A DNA stretch of 64,000 bases from Deltaproteobacteria bacterium GWC2_55_46 (GTDB lineage: Bacteria; Desulfobacterota; GWC2-55-46): NCBI GenBank assembly GCA_001595385.3, contig LVEI03000001.1, forward strand, positions 1,765,501 to 1,829,500, written 5' to 3'. The position numbers and the translations under genes are program-made. The stretch's first letter is position 1; the number at the start of each line of letters is the position of its first letter. A model generated the notes under the pieces. It did no database searches. It was not told where the DNA came from and was given only the letters and a program-made list of their open reading frames with translations. This document shows, piece by piece, positions 10,446 to 19,378 of this stretch.

Positions 10446-10769
10446 GTGTTTTTTTTCCCAGTCGCAATGGCCTACGCACAGGACGCTCAGCCGGCCGTGC
10501 CCGGACTCTCGGGCCTCATGAGCATAGCCCCGCTGATAATACTCTTCGTGATCTTCTACTTCCTCCTCATAAGGCCGCAGCAGAAAAGGGCCAAGGAGCA
10601 CAGGCAGATGATGGCCGCCGTCCAGAAGGGCGACAACATTGTCACCTCCAGCGGGATCCACGGCAAGGTCGTAACGGTGAACGAGGATACCGTCATGGTG
10701 GAGATAGCCGATGGCGTGAAGATCAAGATGTCCAAGGAATCTGTCGCCGTAAGAAAGCCTCAAGCGTAG
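10446..10769 (+). CDS. yajC: Preprotein translocase subunit YajC
   Basis: The 107-residue protein has one N-terminal membrane span (LIILFVIFYFLLIRPQQKR) and a soluble tail with the KGDNIVTSSGIHGKV motif. YajC associates with SecDF and SecYEG. The GTG start has a full AGGAGG nine bases upstream. A strong terminator follows, but secD begins about 60 bases later. Confidence 0.93.
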   Translation: MFFFPVAMAYAQDAQPAVPGLSGLMSIAPLIILFVIFYFLLIRPQQKRAKEHRQMMAAVQKGDNIVTSSGIHGKVVTVNEDTVMVEIADGVKIKMSKESVAVRKPQA

Positions 10770-10783
10770 GTAACTTTGTCTTT

Positions 10784-10809
10784 GCCGCCCCGCGGGGCGG
10801 CGTTTTTTT
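10784..10809 (+). terminator. Rho-independent terminator after yajC
   Basis: GCCGCCCC and GGGGCGGC form a perfect 8-bp stem with a two-base gap, followed by G and seven T. It could lower secDF expression relative to queA-tgt-yajC, as it lies inside the usual operon. Confidence 0.75.
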
Positions 10810-10872
10810 GTTTTGAGCCGCCGGTAAGCATAAAAGCGCCGGTGGTAAATCGGCTGTCATTCCGGAGATAGG

Positions 10873-12459
10873 ATGAGAAGTATTTTCTGGCGCGTCGTAC
10901 TTCTGGCCGCGTTCACAGTCCTGGCGATAGTGCTTTTCCTGCCCTCGACCCCTCTTTCAAAGAGGCTGCCATCGTTCTGGGTCAATAACATCCCCAAGAT
11001 AAACCTGGGCCTTGACCTCCAGGGGGGCATGCACCTGGTATTGAACATAGACCAGGCAAAAGCGGTGGAGAGCCATACACAGAGGCTCGCTGGCTCTCTT
11101 GAGGATGCGCTCAAAAAGAAGGGCATACCTTATTATAGCGTCAACAGGCAGGGGATTGATTCCATAGCGGTAGCCTTCCCTGACGAGAAGACGAAGGGCG
11201 AGATAGCAAAGCTCGTAAAGGATGAGTTCGGGATATTCGGCTCTCCTTCTGAGGAGAGCGGCAGGCTCCTTTTCACCCTCGATCAGCCCGAGACAGACCG
11301 CATAAGGGAGTGGTCTGTATCCCAGGCCCTTGAGACCATAAGGAACAGGATAGACAAGTTCGGGGTCGCCGAGCCCATAATACAAAAGCAGGGCGAAGAC
11401 GAGCTTGTCGTACAGCTCCCAGGCCTCAAGGATCCCGAGAGGGCCATTCAGCTCATCGGCAAGACGGCTGTCCTGGAATTCAGGCTCATCGACGAGTCGA
11501 TGAGCCCGTTTGCCGCCGAGACGCAGGGCGCGCCGTTCGGCTCAGAGGTCATCTATCAGTACTCCGTCGACAAGCAGACGGGCGCTCAGCAGAAGACCCC
11601 CTTTCTCGTAAAGAAAGATTCCATACTTACGGGGGATTCGCTCTCCGACGCCAGGGTCGCCTTCGACACCCAGTATAACGAGCCGTATGTCTCGCTTACA
11701 TTCGATTCGGCGGGCTCTCGCGTCTTCGAACGGGTCACGACACAGAACGTCGGCAAAAGGCTCGCCATAGTCCTTGACGGGAACCTCCATTCAGCCCCCC
11801 AGATAAGGGAGCCGATAAGCGGCGGCAGGGCGCAGATAAGCGGCGGCTTCACCTATGAAGAGGCCACAGACCTTGCCATAGTCCTCCGGGCGGGCGCTCT
11901 CCCGGCCCCGGTAAACATCATCCAGAACGTGACCGTCGGCCCAAGCCTCGGGCAGGACTCGATCGAGGCTGGCATAAAGGCCGGCCTCCTCGGCGCGTCC
12001 CTCGTCCTCGTCTTCATGCTGTTTTATTACAAGGTTTCCGGCGCAATAGCGGACTTCGCCGTGTGCCTGAATATCATAATGCTCCTCGGGGCCATGTCAT
12101 GGCTGAACGCCACGCTCACGCTCCCTGGCATAGCCGGTATCGTTCTCACCATAGGCATGGGCGTTGACTCCAACGTCCTCATATTCGAGAGGATAAAAGA
12201 GGAGCTCCTGGCGGGACGCACCCCCAGGTCTGCCATAAACGCCGGGTATGACAGGGCGTGGTGGACGATCGTCGACGCACACGTGACGACCTTGATAACC
12301 GCTGCCGTGCTCTTCCAGTTCGGGAGCGGGCCGATAAAGGGCTTCGCGGTATCTTTGAGCCTCGGAATACTCATAAACCTCTTCACCGCCCTTGTCGGCA
12401 CGAAGGTGGCCTTTGATATCCAGAGCGAGAAGCTGAGGGTCAAGAAGCTTAGCATCTAA
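10873..12459 (+). CDS. secD: Protein translocase subunit SecD
   Basis: The 528-residue SecD has its first membrane span at residues 8-25, a large periplasmic region with the NLGLDLQGGMHLVLNID motif, and five C-terminal spans with GIAGIVLTIGMGVDSNVLIFERIKEE. With SecF it uses the proton gradient to pull translocating proteins into the periplasm. TAGGATGAG overlaps the ATG, giving a weak ribosome site. secF follows after 35 bases. Confidence 0.95.
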   Translation: MRSIFWRVVLLAAFTVLAIVLFLPSTPLSKRLPSFWVNNIPKINLGLDLQGGMHLVLNIDQAKAVESHTQRLAGSLEDALKKKGIPYYSVNRQGIDSIAVAFPDEKTKGEIAKLVKDEFGIFGSPSEESGRLLFTLDQPETDRIREWSVSQALETIRNRIDKFGVAEPIIQKQGEDELVVQLPGLKDPERAIQLIGKTAVLEFRLIDESMSPFAAETQGAPFGSEVIYQYSVDKQTGAQQKTPFLVKKDSILTGDSLSDARVAFDTQYNEPYVSLTFDSAGSRVFERVTTQNVGKRLAIVLDGNLHSAPQIREPISGGRAQISGGFTYEEATDLAIVLRAGALPAPVNIIQNVTVGPSLGQDSIEAGIKAGLLGASLVLVFMLFYYKVSGAIADFAVCLNIIMLLGAMSWLNATLTLPGIAGIVLTIGMGVDSNVLIFERIKEELLAGRTPRSAINAGYDRAWWTIVDAHVTTLITAAVLFQFGSGPIKGFAVSLSLGILINLFTALVGTKVAFDIQSEKLRVKKLSI

Positions 12460-12494
12460 AGGCCGCAGACGCGGCTTTCGGAGGATAGACATAG

Positions 12495-13409
12495 ATGGAC
12501 CTTGTCCGTAACACAAAGATAGATTTCCTTGGGAAAAGGCGGATAACATTCGTCATCTCGATAGTCCTTGTCCTGTTGGGGCTTGTGGCCGCTATCGCCA
12601 TACCAATGGGCAAGGCGAACCTGAGCACCGACTTCGAGGGCGGAATAGCCATACAGTTCAGGTTCCAGAATGCCTTTGAGATAGACAGGATGAGGGTGCT
12701 CCTCGCTGAAGCGGGCTTCAAGGACGCTAACTTGCAGCAGTTCGCCGAGCCCACGAAGCTCCTCGTCAAGCTCAAGAGGTCTGACGGAGACCTGAGGGCC
12801 CTGTCCCAATCACTCGGAGATGTCTTCACAAGGGGCATCCATGACAACCCCTTTACGATAGACTCGACCACCGAGATTGGTCCTACCGTGGGAAAGAAGC
12901 TCCAGAAGGACGCGCTCTGGGCTGTGCTTATTTCTATGATAGGCATACTCCTTTATGTGGCGTGGAGGTTCGAGTTCAGGTTCGGCGTGGCCGCGGTGGC
13001 AGCCACCTTCCATGACGTCCTGGCCGTACTCGGCGTATTCTTCCTGCTCGACAAGGAGATGAGCCTGCTGGTAGTGACAGCCCTTTTGACCGTCGCCGGG
13101 TACTCCCTTACGGATACTGTCGTGGTCTTCGACAGGATACGCGAGAACATGAGGAAGAGGACCAAGGAGGACCTCGTGACCCTCATAAACAGGTCGCTGA
13201 ACGAGGTCCTCTCCCGTACCATCGTCACATCCCTTACTACCCTGCTCGCCGCCCTTGCCCTGACAATCCTTGGGGGGGAGGTCATACATGACTTCGCCCT
13301 TGCCCTGGTAATGGGCGTCATCGTGGGCACCTTTTCATCGATATTTATCGCGAGCCCGCTACTCCTTTACTGGAAAGGTAAGGGAAAACAATCGCTTGTA
13401 AAAGTTTAA
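12495..13409 (+). CDS. secF: Protein translocase subunit SecF
   Basis: The 304-residue protein has six predicted spans, the SecF start FLGKRRITFVIS, the STDFEGG motif of the first periplasmic loop, and YSLTDTVVVFDRIREN in the fourth or fifth span. It is the partner of SecD. GGAGG lies 11 bases before the ATG. Confidence 0.95.
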   Translation: MDLVRNTKIDFLGKRRITFVISIVLVLLGLVAAIAIPMGKANLSTDFEGGIAIQFRFQNAFEIDRMRVLLAEAGFKDANLQQFAEPTKLLVKLKRSDGDLRALSQSLGDVFTRGIHDNPFTIDSTTEIGPTVGKKLQKDALWAVLISMIGILLYVAWRFEFRFGVAAVAATFHDVLAVLGVFFLLDKEMSLLVVTALLTVAGYSLTDTVVVFDRIRENMRKRTKEDLVTLINRSLNEVLSRTIVTSLTTLLAALALTILGGEVIHDFALALVMGVIVGTFSSIFIASPLLLYWKGKGKQSLVKV

Positions 13410-13425
13410 CCCCTTCTTTGCGTTT

Positions 13426-13450
13426 CCCGCGCCCTTTTTAAGGGTGCGGG
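13426..13450 (+). terminator. Stem-loop after secF
   Basis: CCCGCGCCCTT pairs with AAGGGTGCGGG (one G-U) over a TTT loop. The T run is displaced by five bases, so termination may be partial. Confidence 0.45.
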
Positions 13451-13633
13451 ACCAATTTTTCGGATTTTCCTCAAAAAAAAGCCTATTGTAATTTTTAAAG
13501 ACTTATGCTATTCACAAGTATCGGCAGGAAGCCGTTTTGTTCATCTTTTATTTAGAAATTTAAATATGAGGCTGACCTTCCGGTAGTAGAAATCAGTAAT
13601 AAAAGGCTCATGGCGGGCCGGAAAAGGTAAGGG

Positions 13634-13672
13634 ATGCCAAGATACCAAGAAGGTATTAAGGCATTTTTTTTT
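13634..13672 (+). terminator. Terminator or attenuator just ahead of the GGDEF gene
   Basis: ATGCC/GGCAT and the inner GATACC/GGTATT form an 11-bp stem broken by AA bulges, followed by nine T (13664-13672). It ends seven bases before the first possible start of the next gene. The 13451-13633 stretch before it has no gene and is AT-rich. It may be a leader RNA whose terminator controls the signalling operon, or the end of a small RNA. Confidence 0.65.
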
Positions 13673-13679
13673 GCGCTGA

Positions 13680-15278
13680 ATGGATCTACGTAGTTCCACG
13701 CTAAAGAGCGGCTCTATGGAAAAGAAAAACGGCTTTTCCGCTATTCCCGCCCCCATGGACCTGTCGGTCTGGAGGGAGTTTCAGAAGGGGCTCTCGCTTC
13801 TTCTGGACATGCCGCTTCAGCTTTATGACTCGGCAGGGAACCTGCTTGTCCCCTCGATAAAAGAACCGTGCGTTTGCGAGAAGGTCTGTTCAAACGAGCG
13901 CGGCAGGTCCCTTTGCTCGGAGATGATCTTGGCCTCCATAGCCAAGGTCATCGAAAAAAAGAAAGCTTACATATTCAAATGTCACGTGAACCAGTACTTC
14001 TTCGCTGTCCCTGTCATCCTCGCTTCCGGCCACGCGTTTGTGATAATCGGTGGGCGGGCGTACTTCGAAGGGAGCGTAATAAAGGATTTTTATGAGGGTA
14101 TAAGCGGGTTGGGCTTAAGCGAGTCTGAAGCGAGCGGGCTTCGGGCAGAGCTGAAGACGGTCCAGCCGAAGTCCATGTTCATGGCCCCGACGATATTGCA
14201 CAGCATGTCCGTGCCTCTTTTGACCTCCCTGGTGGCAAACCGCCAGGCAGGCGCGGGAGACTCTGACGTGAGTCTCAGGGGCTTTAAGGCCCTGGAGCAG
14301 GTCTACAGGTCGATAGCGCCTGTGCTGGACCGGGAGGAGCTCTATGAGACGATACTGGCGAAATCCTCCGAGCTGGTGGGGGCCGACAGGGGGTCTCTTA
14401 TGATCCTCGATAACAAGCAGAACGTACTTTCGGTCAAGGCATCAAAGGGCATGGACAGGAAGATCGCAGAGGGCTTGAGGGTCAAGGTCGGCGACGGTAT
14501 CTCCGGGGCGATAGCGGCCAGGGGCGTGCCGGTGATAGTCAGGGATATAGAGAACGAGGTGCCGTCCTGGAAGAACAGGCCGAGGTACAAGACCAAGTCC
14601 TTCATATCCTTGCCGCTTAAGCTCGAGAGCAAGGTCATAGGCGTAATAAATTTAAGCGACAAGAACTCCGGCGAGGTCTTCTCTGAAGAGGATCTGCACC
14701 TGCTGCTCTCTTTTTCGAACTACGCCTCTATCGCCCTGGAGCGAGGCGCTTACTACAGCATGAGCGAAGAGCTCAAGATGCTCTCCATGACAGACCCGCT
14801 TACGGGCCTTTTCAACAGGAGGTATTTCAGGGAAAGGCTCTATGAGGAAGTCGAGAGGGTCAAGAGGCATAACGAGTGCTTCACCTCCTTTGTAATAGAC
14901 ATAGATAACTTCAAGAGCTTCAATGACAGGTATGGCCATCTCGCGGGCGACGAGGTCTTGAAGGGTGTTTCTCGGGCCATCAGGGACGCCGTGAGGTCCA
15001 TGGACGTAGTGGCCAGGTACGGCGGCGAGGAGTTCGCGGTCATCCTCCCGCATACGAACAAGGCCGACGCCTCCATCATAGCCGAGAGGATAAGAAAGGG
15101 CGTTCAGGACTTCAGGCCGCCGAACCCGGACTTCGAGCACTGGCCCACCATAAGCCTTGGCGTGGCAGAGTTCCCCGGGGACGCGAGCCACATAGACGAT
15201 CTCATAAACAAGGCCGACAAGGCCATGTACCTGGCCAAGAGGATGGGCAAGAACAAGGTAGTGGTCTATGAAAGATAG
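13680..15278 (+). CDS. Diguanylate cyclase with PocR-like and GAF sensor domains
   Basis: The 532-residue protein makes cyclic di-GMP. Residues about 25-200 form a Cys-rich PocR-type sensory domain (CVCEKVC, LCSEM, FKCHVNQYFFAVP). A GAF domain spans about 210-355 and the GGDEF domain about 365-530. The active loop is GGEEF (448-452), and the inhibitory I-site RSMD (R439, D442) sits five residues before it, so product inhibition is expected. ATG 13680 follows a T run with no ribosome site; ATG 13716 (MEKKNG) is a plausible alternative. The stop overlaps the start of the next gene by 11 bases. The cysteines could bind a metal or sense redox state; that is inference. Confidence 0.9.
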   Translation: MDLRSSTLKSGSMEKKNGFSAIPAPMDLSVWREFQKGLSLLLDMPLQLYDSAGNLLVPSIKEPCVCEKVCSNERGRSLCSEMILASIAKVIEKKKAYIFKCHVNQYFFAVPVILASGHAFVIIGGRAYFEGSVIKDFYEGISGLGLSESEASGLRAELKTVQPKSMFMAPTILHSMSVPLLTSLVANRQAGAGDSDVSLRGFKALEQVYRSIAPVLDREELYETILAKSSELVGADRGSLMILDNKQNVLSVKASKGMDRKIAEGLRVKVGDGISGAIAARGVPVIVRDIENEVPSWKNRPRYKTKSFISLPLKLESKVIGVINLSDKNSGEVFSEEDLHLLLSFSNYASIALERGAYYSMSEELKMLSMTDPLTGLFNRRYFRERLYEEVERVKRHNECFTSFVIDIDNFKSFNDRYGHLAGDEVLKGVSRAIRDAVRSMDVVARYGGEEFAVILPHTNKADASIIAERIRKGVQDFRPPNPDFEHWPTISLGVAEFPGDASHIDDLINKADKAMYLAKRMGKNKVVVYER

Positions 15279-17466
15279 GATGCTCTTCAATACCTGCCCT
15301 GACGGCGAGTTCTTCGGCCGGGTATACGAGATAGATTACATCTGCAGGAGGGCGGCTGAGAAGCCCGCCCCGGCCATCTTCCTTTTCGGAGGACGCTGGA
15401 CCGGGAAGACAGAGCTCCTCCGCAGGGTCTTCCACGGCCTCTTCTGGGGACAGGCCAGGGTAGTGCCCATTTACTACCAGTTCAAGGGCTACGGCTCCGC
15501 CGAGGAGTTCGCGGAGGACTACCTGAAGGAGGTCCTGAAGCAGTACCTCGCCTTCAGGCTCCGCGACGCCAGGCTCGTCCGCAACGAAGTCTCTCTCGAT
15601 AAGCTCGACCGCCTGCTCGTGGATAACGACCTTTACGACCTCGCCGACCTCGCCGCCATTCACAGGGAGGCGCGCAGGGCTTCCGACAGCACCGCGGCCT
15701 TGAGGAACGCCCTTTCAAGCCCGGCGATGGTCTCCGCGCGCTCAGGCATACCCGTATACCTCATACTGGACGATATCGACCACGCGGCGTGCTCGGACGG
15801 TCAGAGGGAGGCCGCGTTGTCCAGGGAGCTTATCGACTCGCTCTCGCTCGGCCCCGCCTCCTTCGTCGCTTCTGCGTCGACCAAGCGCCCTCTCGATGGC
15901 GCCGCCTTCAGCGGCTCGGCCGAGGCCATGGAGCTTCCCGGCCTTGACGAGGAGGTCGCCACGTCGATGATGATGGACTTAGGCCGCCAGTACGGGGTCG
16001 AGTTCGATACCGAAATATTGAGGCTCGCGGCCACGAGGCTTGAGGGGAACCCCATGTACCTTAAGAGCCTGGTCTGGGCGGCGGCCAAATCCGGAGTAAG
16101 CCTTTCTACACTCAAGGAGTTCGGGGACCTCTATACCCAGGACCTCTTCGAGGGTAATATGGGCATAGCGCTGAGGTCGGCATTGGGGCTCCGGGGGATA
16201 AACAGTTTAAGGGTGCTCCATGCGTGCTCCACATCGAAGAGGCCGCTTTCCGACGAAGATCTCTCCGAGAGGTTCAGGCTTGAGCCCTCGGAACTTGAAA
16301 ATATCATCGAGGGGCTCTCTGAGGCCGGTCTCGTGGAGGTGAACCTCGGATCGCTCCTGTGGGCCGGGGGCTCGGTAGTCAAGGATTTCATATGCTTCGT
16401 CTACGAAACGCGCGTTAAGGGTAGAAGCGCCGAAGAGGTAAGGACCTATCTGGCCAGGGAGATACTGAAGGAAGGGTTCGGCTTCAGGGGGGCGAGGGCC
16501 GGGTTAAAGCTCAAGGACGAAGTCGCCGAAGTAATGAGATCGTTCAACAACCAGAAGGTACTGAAGCTCCTTTTCCGGAACCAGGCGTTTTCAGCCAGGT
16601 TCAAGAAAGGGAAAGGCGGGGACGAAGGCGAGCTTACGGTCCCGCAATCAGTTGGCTGCTTCTCATCCGAACGCCTTGAGGCCGGAGAGGCGGGCCCGCC
16701 AATACTCGTGGCGCACGGCTTCCAGAACGGCAGGTACGATTCCGGCAATGAGGTCGTCTGGATAGCCTCGGTCAAGGACGCCCTTTCGCCGGTCAATATC
16801 GGCGACGTAGAGAACTTCCTGAGGCGCACCCAGATACTCCGGGAGAACTTCAGGGCCGCGAAGGTCGTAAGATGGATGGTCGGGAGGGAGGGCTTCACCG
16901 CCGAAGCGCAAAAGCGCATAGAGGCCGAGGGCGTTTTCTCATCCGATTCTGTCCAGTTGAAGATAATAAAAGAGGGGCTCGCCGATAAAGACTCGGCCAC
17001 GAGGCTCAAGTCCTCTGATAAGATAGCCCCGGTCAAGGAATTCGAGGTGGTGCTGCCTTCGTCTTCCAAGGCCGAGCTTGTGGCGGCGAAGGCGGTCGAG
17101 GAGATAGGCACCGAGATGGGCTTCGACGACGCGGCCATAGGCCAGATAAAGGCCGCCCTAGTAGAGGCCTGCATAAACGCATTCGAGCACAGCAGGCTTA
17201 AGATCGCGAAGGTCTTTTTGAGGTTCGTCGCCTCTGCCGACAGGCTTACCATCCATGTCCAGAACGGCGGGGTCGATTTCGACAGCCCTTCCGAGCCTTC
17301 AGACCCCATCGAAGCGGGGGCCATGCCCAGGAAGCGCGGCTGGGGATTCGAGCTCATGAGGGGGCTTATGGATGAGGTCAGGGTAGAGCGGGTAAGGGGA
17401 GGGGCGAAGATAGTCCTCGTGAAATACCTTGTAAAAGGAGATAGCAGTAATGGTAAAGAGGTATAG
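15268..17466 (+). CDS. AAA/STAND-like ATPase fused to RsbW-like histidine-kinase-type ATPase domain
   Basis: The 732-residue fusion starts with an AAA-type P-loop domain: Walker A GGRWTGKT (41-48) and Walker B YLILDDIDH with D168/D169. The middle resembles a winged-helix and arm region (about 300-560). The last 140 residues are an HATPase_c domain of the anti-sigma kinase type: N-box E633-A-C-I-N637-A-F-E-H641 and G-box RGWGFELM near 690-697. Such domains phosphorylate STAS-domain antagonists in partner switching, and the very next gene encodes a STAS protein whose start overlaps this gene by 17 bases. I know of no characterised protein with this exact fusion. It lies between a cyclase and an HD-GYP phosphodiesterase. 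Confidence 0.82.
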   Translation: MKDRMLFNTCPDGEFFGRVYEIDYICRRAAEKPAPAIFLFGGRWTGKTELLRRVFHGLFWGQARVVPIYYQFKGYGSAEEFAEDYLKEVLKQYLAFRLRDARLVRNEVSLDKLDRLLVDNDLYDLADLAAIHREARRASDSTAALRNALSSPAMVSARSGIPVYLILDDIDHAACSDGQREAALSRELIDSLSLGPASFVASASTKRPLDGAAFSGSAEAMELPGLDEEVATSMMMDLGRQYGVEFDTEILRLAATRLEGNPMYLKSLVWAAAKSGVSLSTLKEFGDLYTQDLFEGNMGIALRSALGLRGINSLRVLHACSTSKRPLSDEDLSERFRLEPSELENIIEGLSEAGLVEVNLGSLLWAGGSVVKDFICFVYETRVKGRSAEEVRTYLAREILKEGFGFRGARAGLKLKDEVAEVMRSFNNQKVLKLLFRNQAFSARFKKGKGGDEGELTVPQSVGCFSSERLEAGEAGPPILVAHGFQNGRYDSGNEVVWIASVKDALSPVNIGDVENFLRRTQILRENFRAAKVVRWMVGREGFTAEAQKRIEAEGVFSSDSVQLKIIKEGLADKDSATRLKSSDKIAPVKEFEVVLPSSSKAELVAAKAVEEIGTEMGFDDAAIGQIKAALVEACINAFEHSRLKIAKVFLRFVASADRLTIHVQNGGVDFDSPSEPSDPIEAGAMPRKRGWGFELMRGLMDEVRVERVRGGAKIVLVKYLVKGDSSNGKEV

Positions 17467-17818
17467 GAACTTCAAGGAGATAGGGGATACCGTCGTCCTT
17501 TACCCTGATAATTATATCAACGACATAGAAGGGGAAAAGCTCGAAGAGCTCTGCGCCAGCTACCTTGAGCGGGGCTTCAAGAAAATAGTGATAGACTTCT
17601 CGGAGACAGACCTCATAAATTCCATCGGTGTATCCGTGCTCATCGGCATGATAGAGAAGGTCAGGGAGAAGAATGGCGCTGTCCTTTTCTCCGGGCTCAA
17701 GCGCGTTAACTACGACATATTCAGCATAGTAGGGCTTACGAAGCATATAAGGATATACGAGACCGAAGAGGAAGCCATTGGGGTCGGTCCTGACACTGCT
17801 GGTCACGTGACAGCCTGA
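17450..17818 (+). CDS. STAS domain anti-anti-sigma factor-like protein
   Basis: The 122-residue protein is of SpoIIAA/RsbV type. The STAS core runs through KIVIDFSETDLINSIGVSVL; S58 lies in the loop where RsbV-like proteins are phosphorylated, but the usual D-S-S/T-G reads N-S-I-G here, so phosphorylation should not be assumed. Its start overlaps the upstream kinase-domain gene, so the two products are probably made in fixed ratio and bind each other. The target, a sigma factor or another enzyme, is not encoded in this window. Confidence 0.85.
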   Translation: MVKRYRNFKEIGDTVVLYPDNYINDIEGEKLEELCASYLERGFKKIVIDFSETDLINSIGVSVLIGMIEKVREKNGAVLFSGLKRVNYDIFSIVGLTKHIRIYETEEEAIGVGPDTAGHVTA

Positions 17819-17836
17819 AACCCTTAGGAGGAGTTG

Positions 17837-19066
17837 ATGTCTGAAGCCGAACTGAGCCTTGAAAAGCTCCTTTTCAACCTGAGCACGCTTGCGGAGCTTG
17901 GTGAAGAGATAACCTCGCCAAAGGATTTTAACAGGGTAGTGAAGAGCGCCCTTTACATGGTGATGGGCTCGTTTTCGTCAACAAAAGGCGCGATATTCCA
18001 GTACGACCAGGACAGGGATTTCTTCACCCCCATAGCCTCCAAGGGCCTTGGCGACATAGGCGGGGTGTCGATCAAGCTCGGGCACGATGAAGTAGCCGGG
18101 CTTGTAAAGCACAAGGACCCCCTGGACCTCGCCTCCGGGGCCCATCCGGCAGGCCTGCTGGGTACGGCAAGGGAGGCGTTAGATAAGCTTGACGCGAAGG
18201 TGCTGGCATGCCTTATCGTTAAAAACGAGCTGCTGGGCCTTATCGCCATAAACGGCAAATTCACCGGCGAGCCATTTACCGTATACGATTACCAGCTCCT
18301 GTCGGTCATGTCCCAGCACATCTCATTTTCGCTCCACAGCCATTCGCTTCTGATGAAGCTCATGCACAAGTACACGGAGAACAAGAACCTGTACGACAAT
18401 TTAAGGCGCATATACTACGACACCATACACGCCTTTGCCGCCGCCATCGACGCCAAGGACGCCTATACCAGGGGCCATTCCCACAGGGTCTCGGCCTATA
18501 GCGCGGCGCTGGCAAGGGAGATGGGCTGGTCTAACGACGAGGTCGAAGGGATAAGGATAGGCGGACTCCTTCACGATATCGGCAAGATAGCCGTCGACAA
18601 GACCATCATAAACAAGGCGAGTCCGCTTACGAGCTATGAGTGCAGGGAGCTCAACTCGCATCCGGTCGTGGGCTACGAGATACTCTCCAAGATAAAGTTC
18701 CCGTGGAAGGGTATACCCATGATGACACGGAACCACCATGAGAAGGTGGACGGCTCAGGTTATCCCGACAGGCTCAAGAAATCCGAGATACCCATAGGCG
18801 CCAGGATAATGTCGCTCGTGGACGCCTTCGACGCGATGACGACCGACAGGCCGTACAGGCCCCGTCTCTCTTTCAGAGAGGCGATGAGCGAGGTAAAGGA
18901 GAACTTCGACAGGCAGTTCGACCCGGAGGTCGTCTACCCGTTCATCTCGGTAATAAAGAAAGAGGTGAGAAGGGAGGTCGATAACCCGACGATAGTGCCT
19001 CTTCTTCTGGAGCAGTTGGATTCTGTCACCATCGACAGGATGTTCGAGGGCTTCCCCCCTGCCTAA
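17837..19066 (+). CDS. GAF/HD-GYP domain cyclic di-GMP phosphodiesterase
   Basis: The 410-residue protein has an N-terminal GAF domain (about 25-175) and a C-terminal HD-GYP domain (about 190-390). The metal and substrate residues are intact: HDIGK (H246-D247), HH (300-301), the signature DGSGYP (305-310) and DAFDAMTTDRPYR. HD-GYP enzymes break c-di-GMP to pGpG or GMP. ATG 17837 has AGGAGG five bases upstream; a TTG directly before it is too close to that site. Being in one operon with a GGDEF cyclase, it likely balances the same signal. A terminator follows. Confidence 0.92.
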   Translation: MSEAELSLEKLLFNLSTLAELGEEITSPKDFNRVVKSALYMVMGSFSSTKGAIFQYDQDRDFFTPIASKGLGDIGGVSIKLGHDEVAGLVKHKDPLDLASGAHPAGLLGTAREALDKLDAKVLACLIVKNELLGLIAINGKFTGEPFTVYDYQLLSVMSQHISFSLHSHSLLMKLMHKYTENKNLYDNLRRIYYDTIHAFAAAIDAKDAYTRGHSHRVSAYSAALAREMGWSNDEVEGIRIGGLLHDIGKIAVDKTIINKASPLTSYECRELNSHPVVGYEILSKIKFPWKGIPMMTRNHHEKVDGSGYPDRLKKSEIPIGARIMSLVDAFDAMTTDRPYRPRLSFREAMSEVKENFDRQFDPEVVYPFISVIKKEVRREVDNPTIVPLLLEQLDSVTIDRMFEGFPPA

Positions 19067-19097
19067 TAAGGCTGGCAGCGCGTTAATCAGGAAAGAA

Positions 19098-19135
19098 GGC
19101 CCCGTCGGAAAGACCCGCCGGGGCCTTTCTCTTTC
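19098..19135 (+). terminator. Terminator of the signalling operon
   Basis: GGCCCCGTCGG pairs with CCGCCGGGGCC (one mismatch) over AAAGAC, followed by TTTCTCTTTC. The rest of the 312-base gap (19136-19378) is AT-rich and holds no convincing gene; its end shares a CGACATG...GGAAAAAA block with 28512-28540. Confidence 0.75.
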
Positions 19136-19378
19136 AGGATATACATCATCTCTGCTGTCCGCTATTGTTTATGAAAAGCTCCACTTTTTATACTTTTTCC
19201 GACTTGTGTAATGTCTTTGATCCAGGCCATTCTGTCTTGACCTTTTCCCCCGTTGAAAGTAAAATGAACGCTGCCAATCCCTTCGCTTTTTAAGCTCCCC
19301 TCTAGCCAGCTGGGGCTTCGACATGCGGGAAAAAACATATTACACATCGCTCGCTTGACCCCGTAATCTACTGCGGGA

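Noticed and set aside
13451-13634. Possible c-di-GMP (GEMM) riboswitch before the cyclase
   Set aside because: The conserved GEMM core motifs are not seen on either strand; only the terminator-like end is supported.
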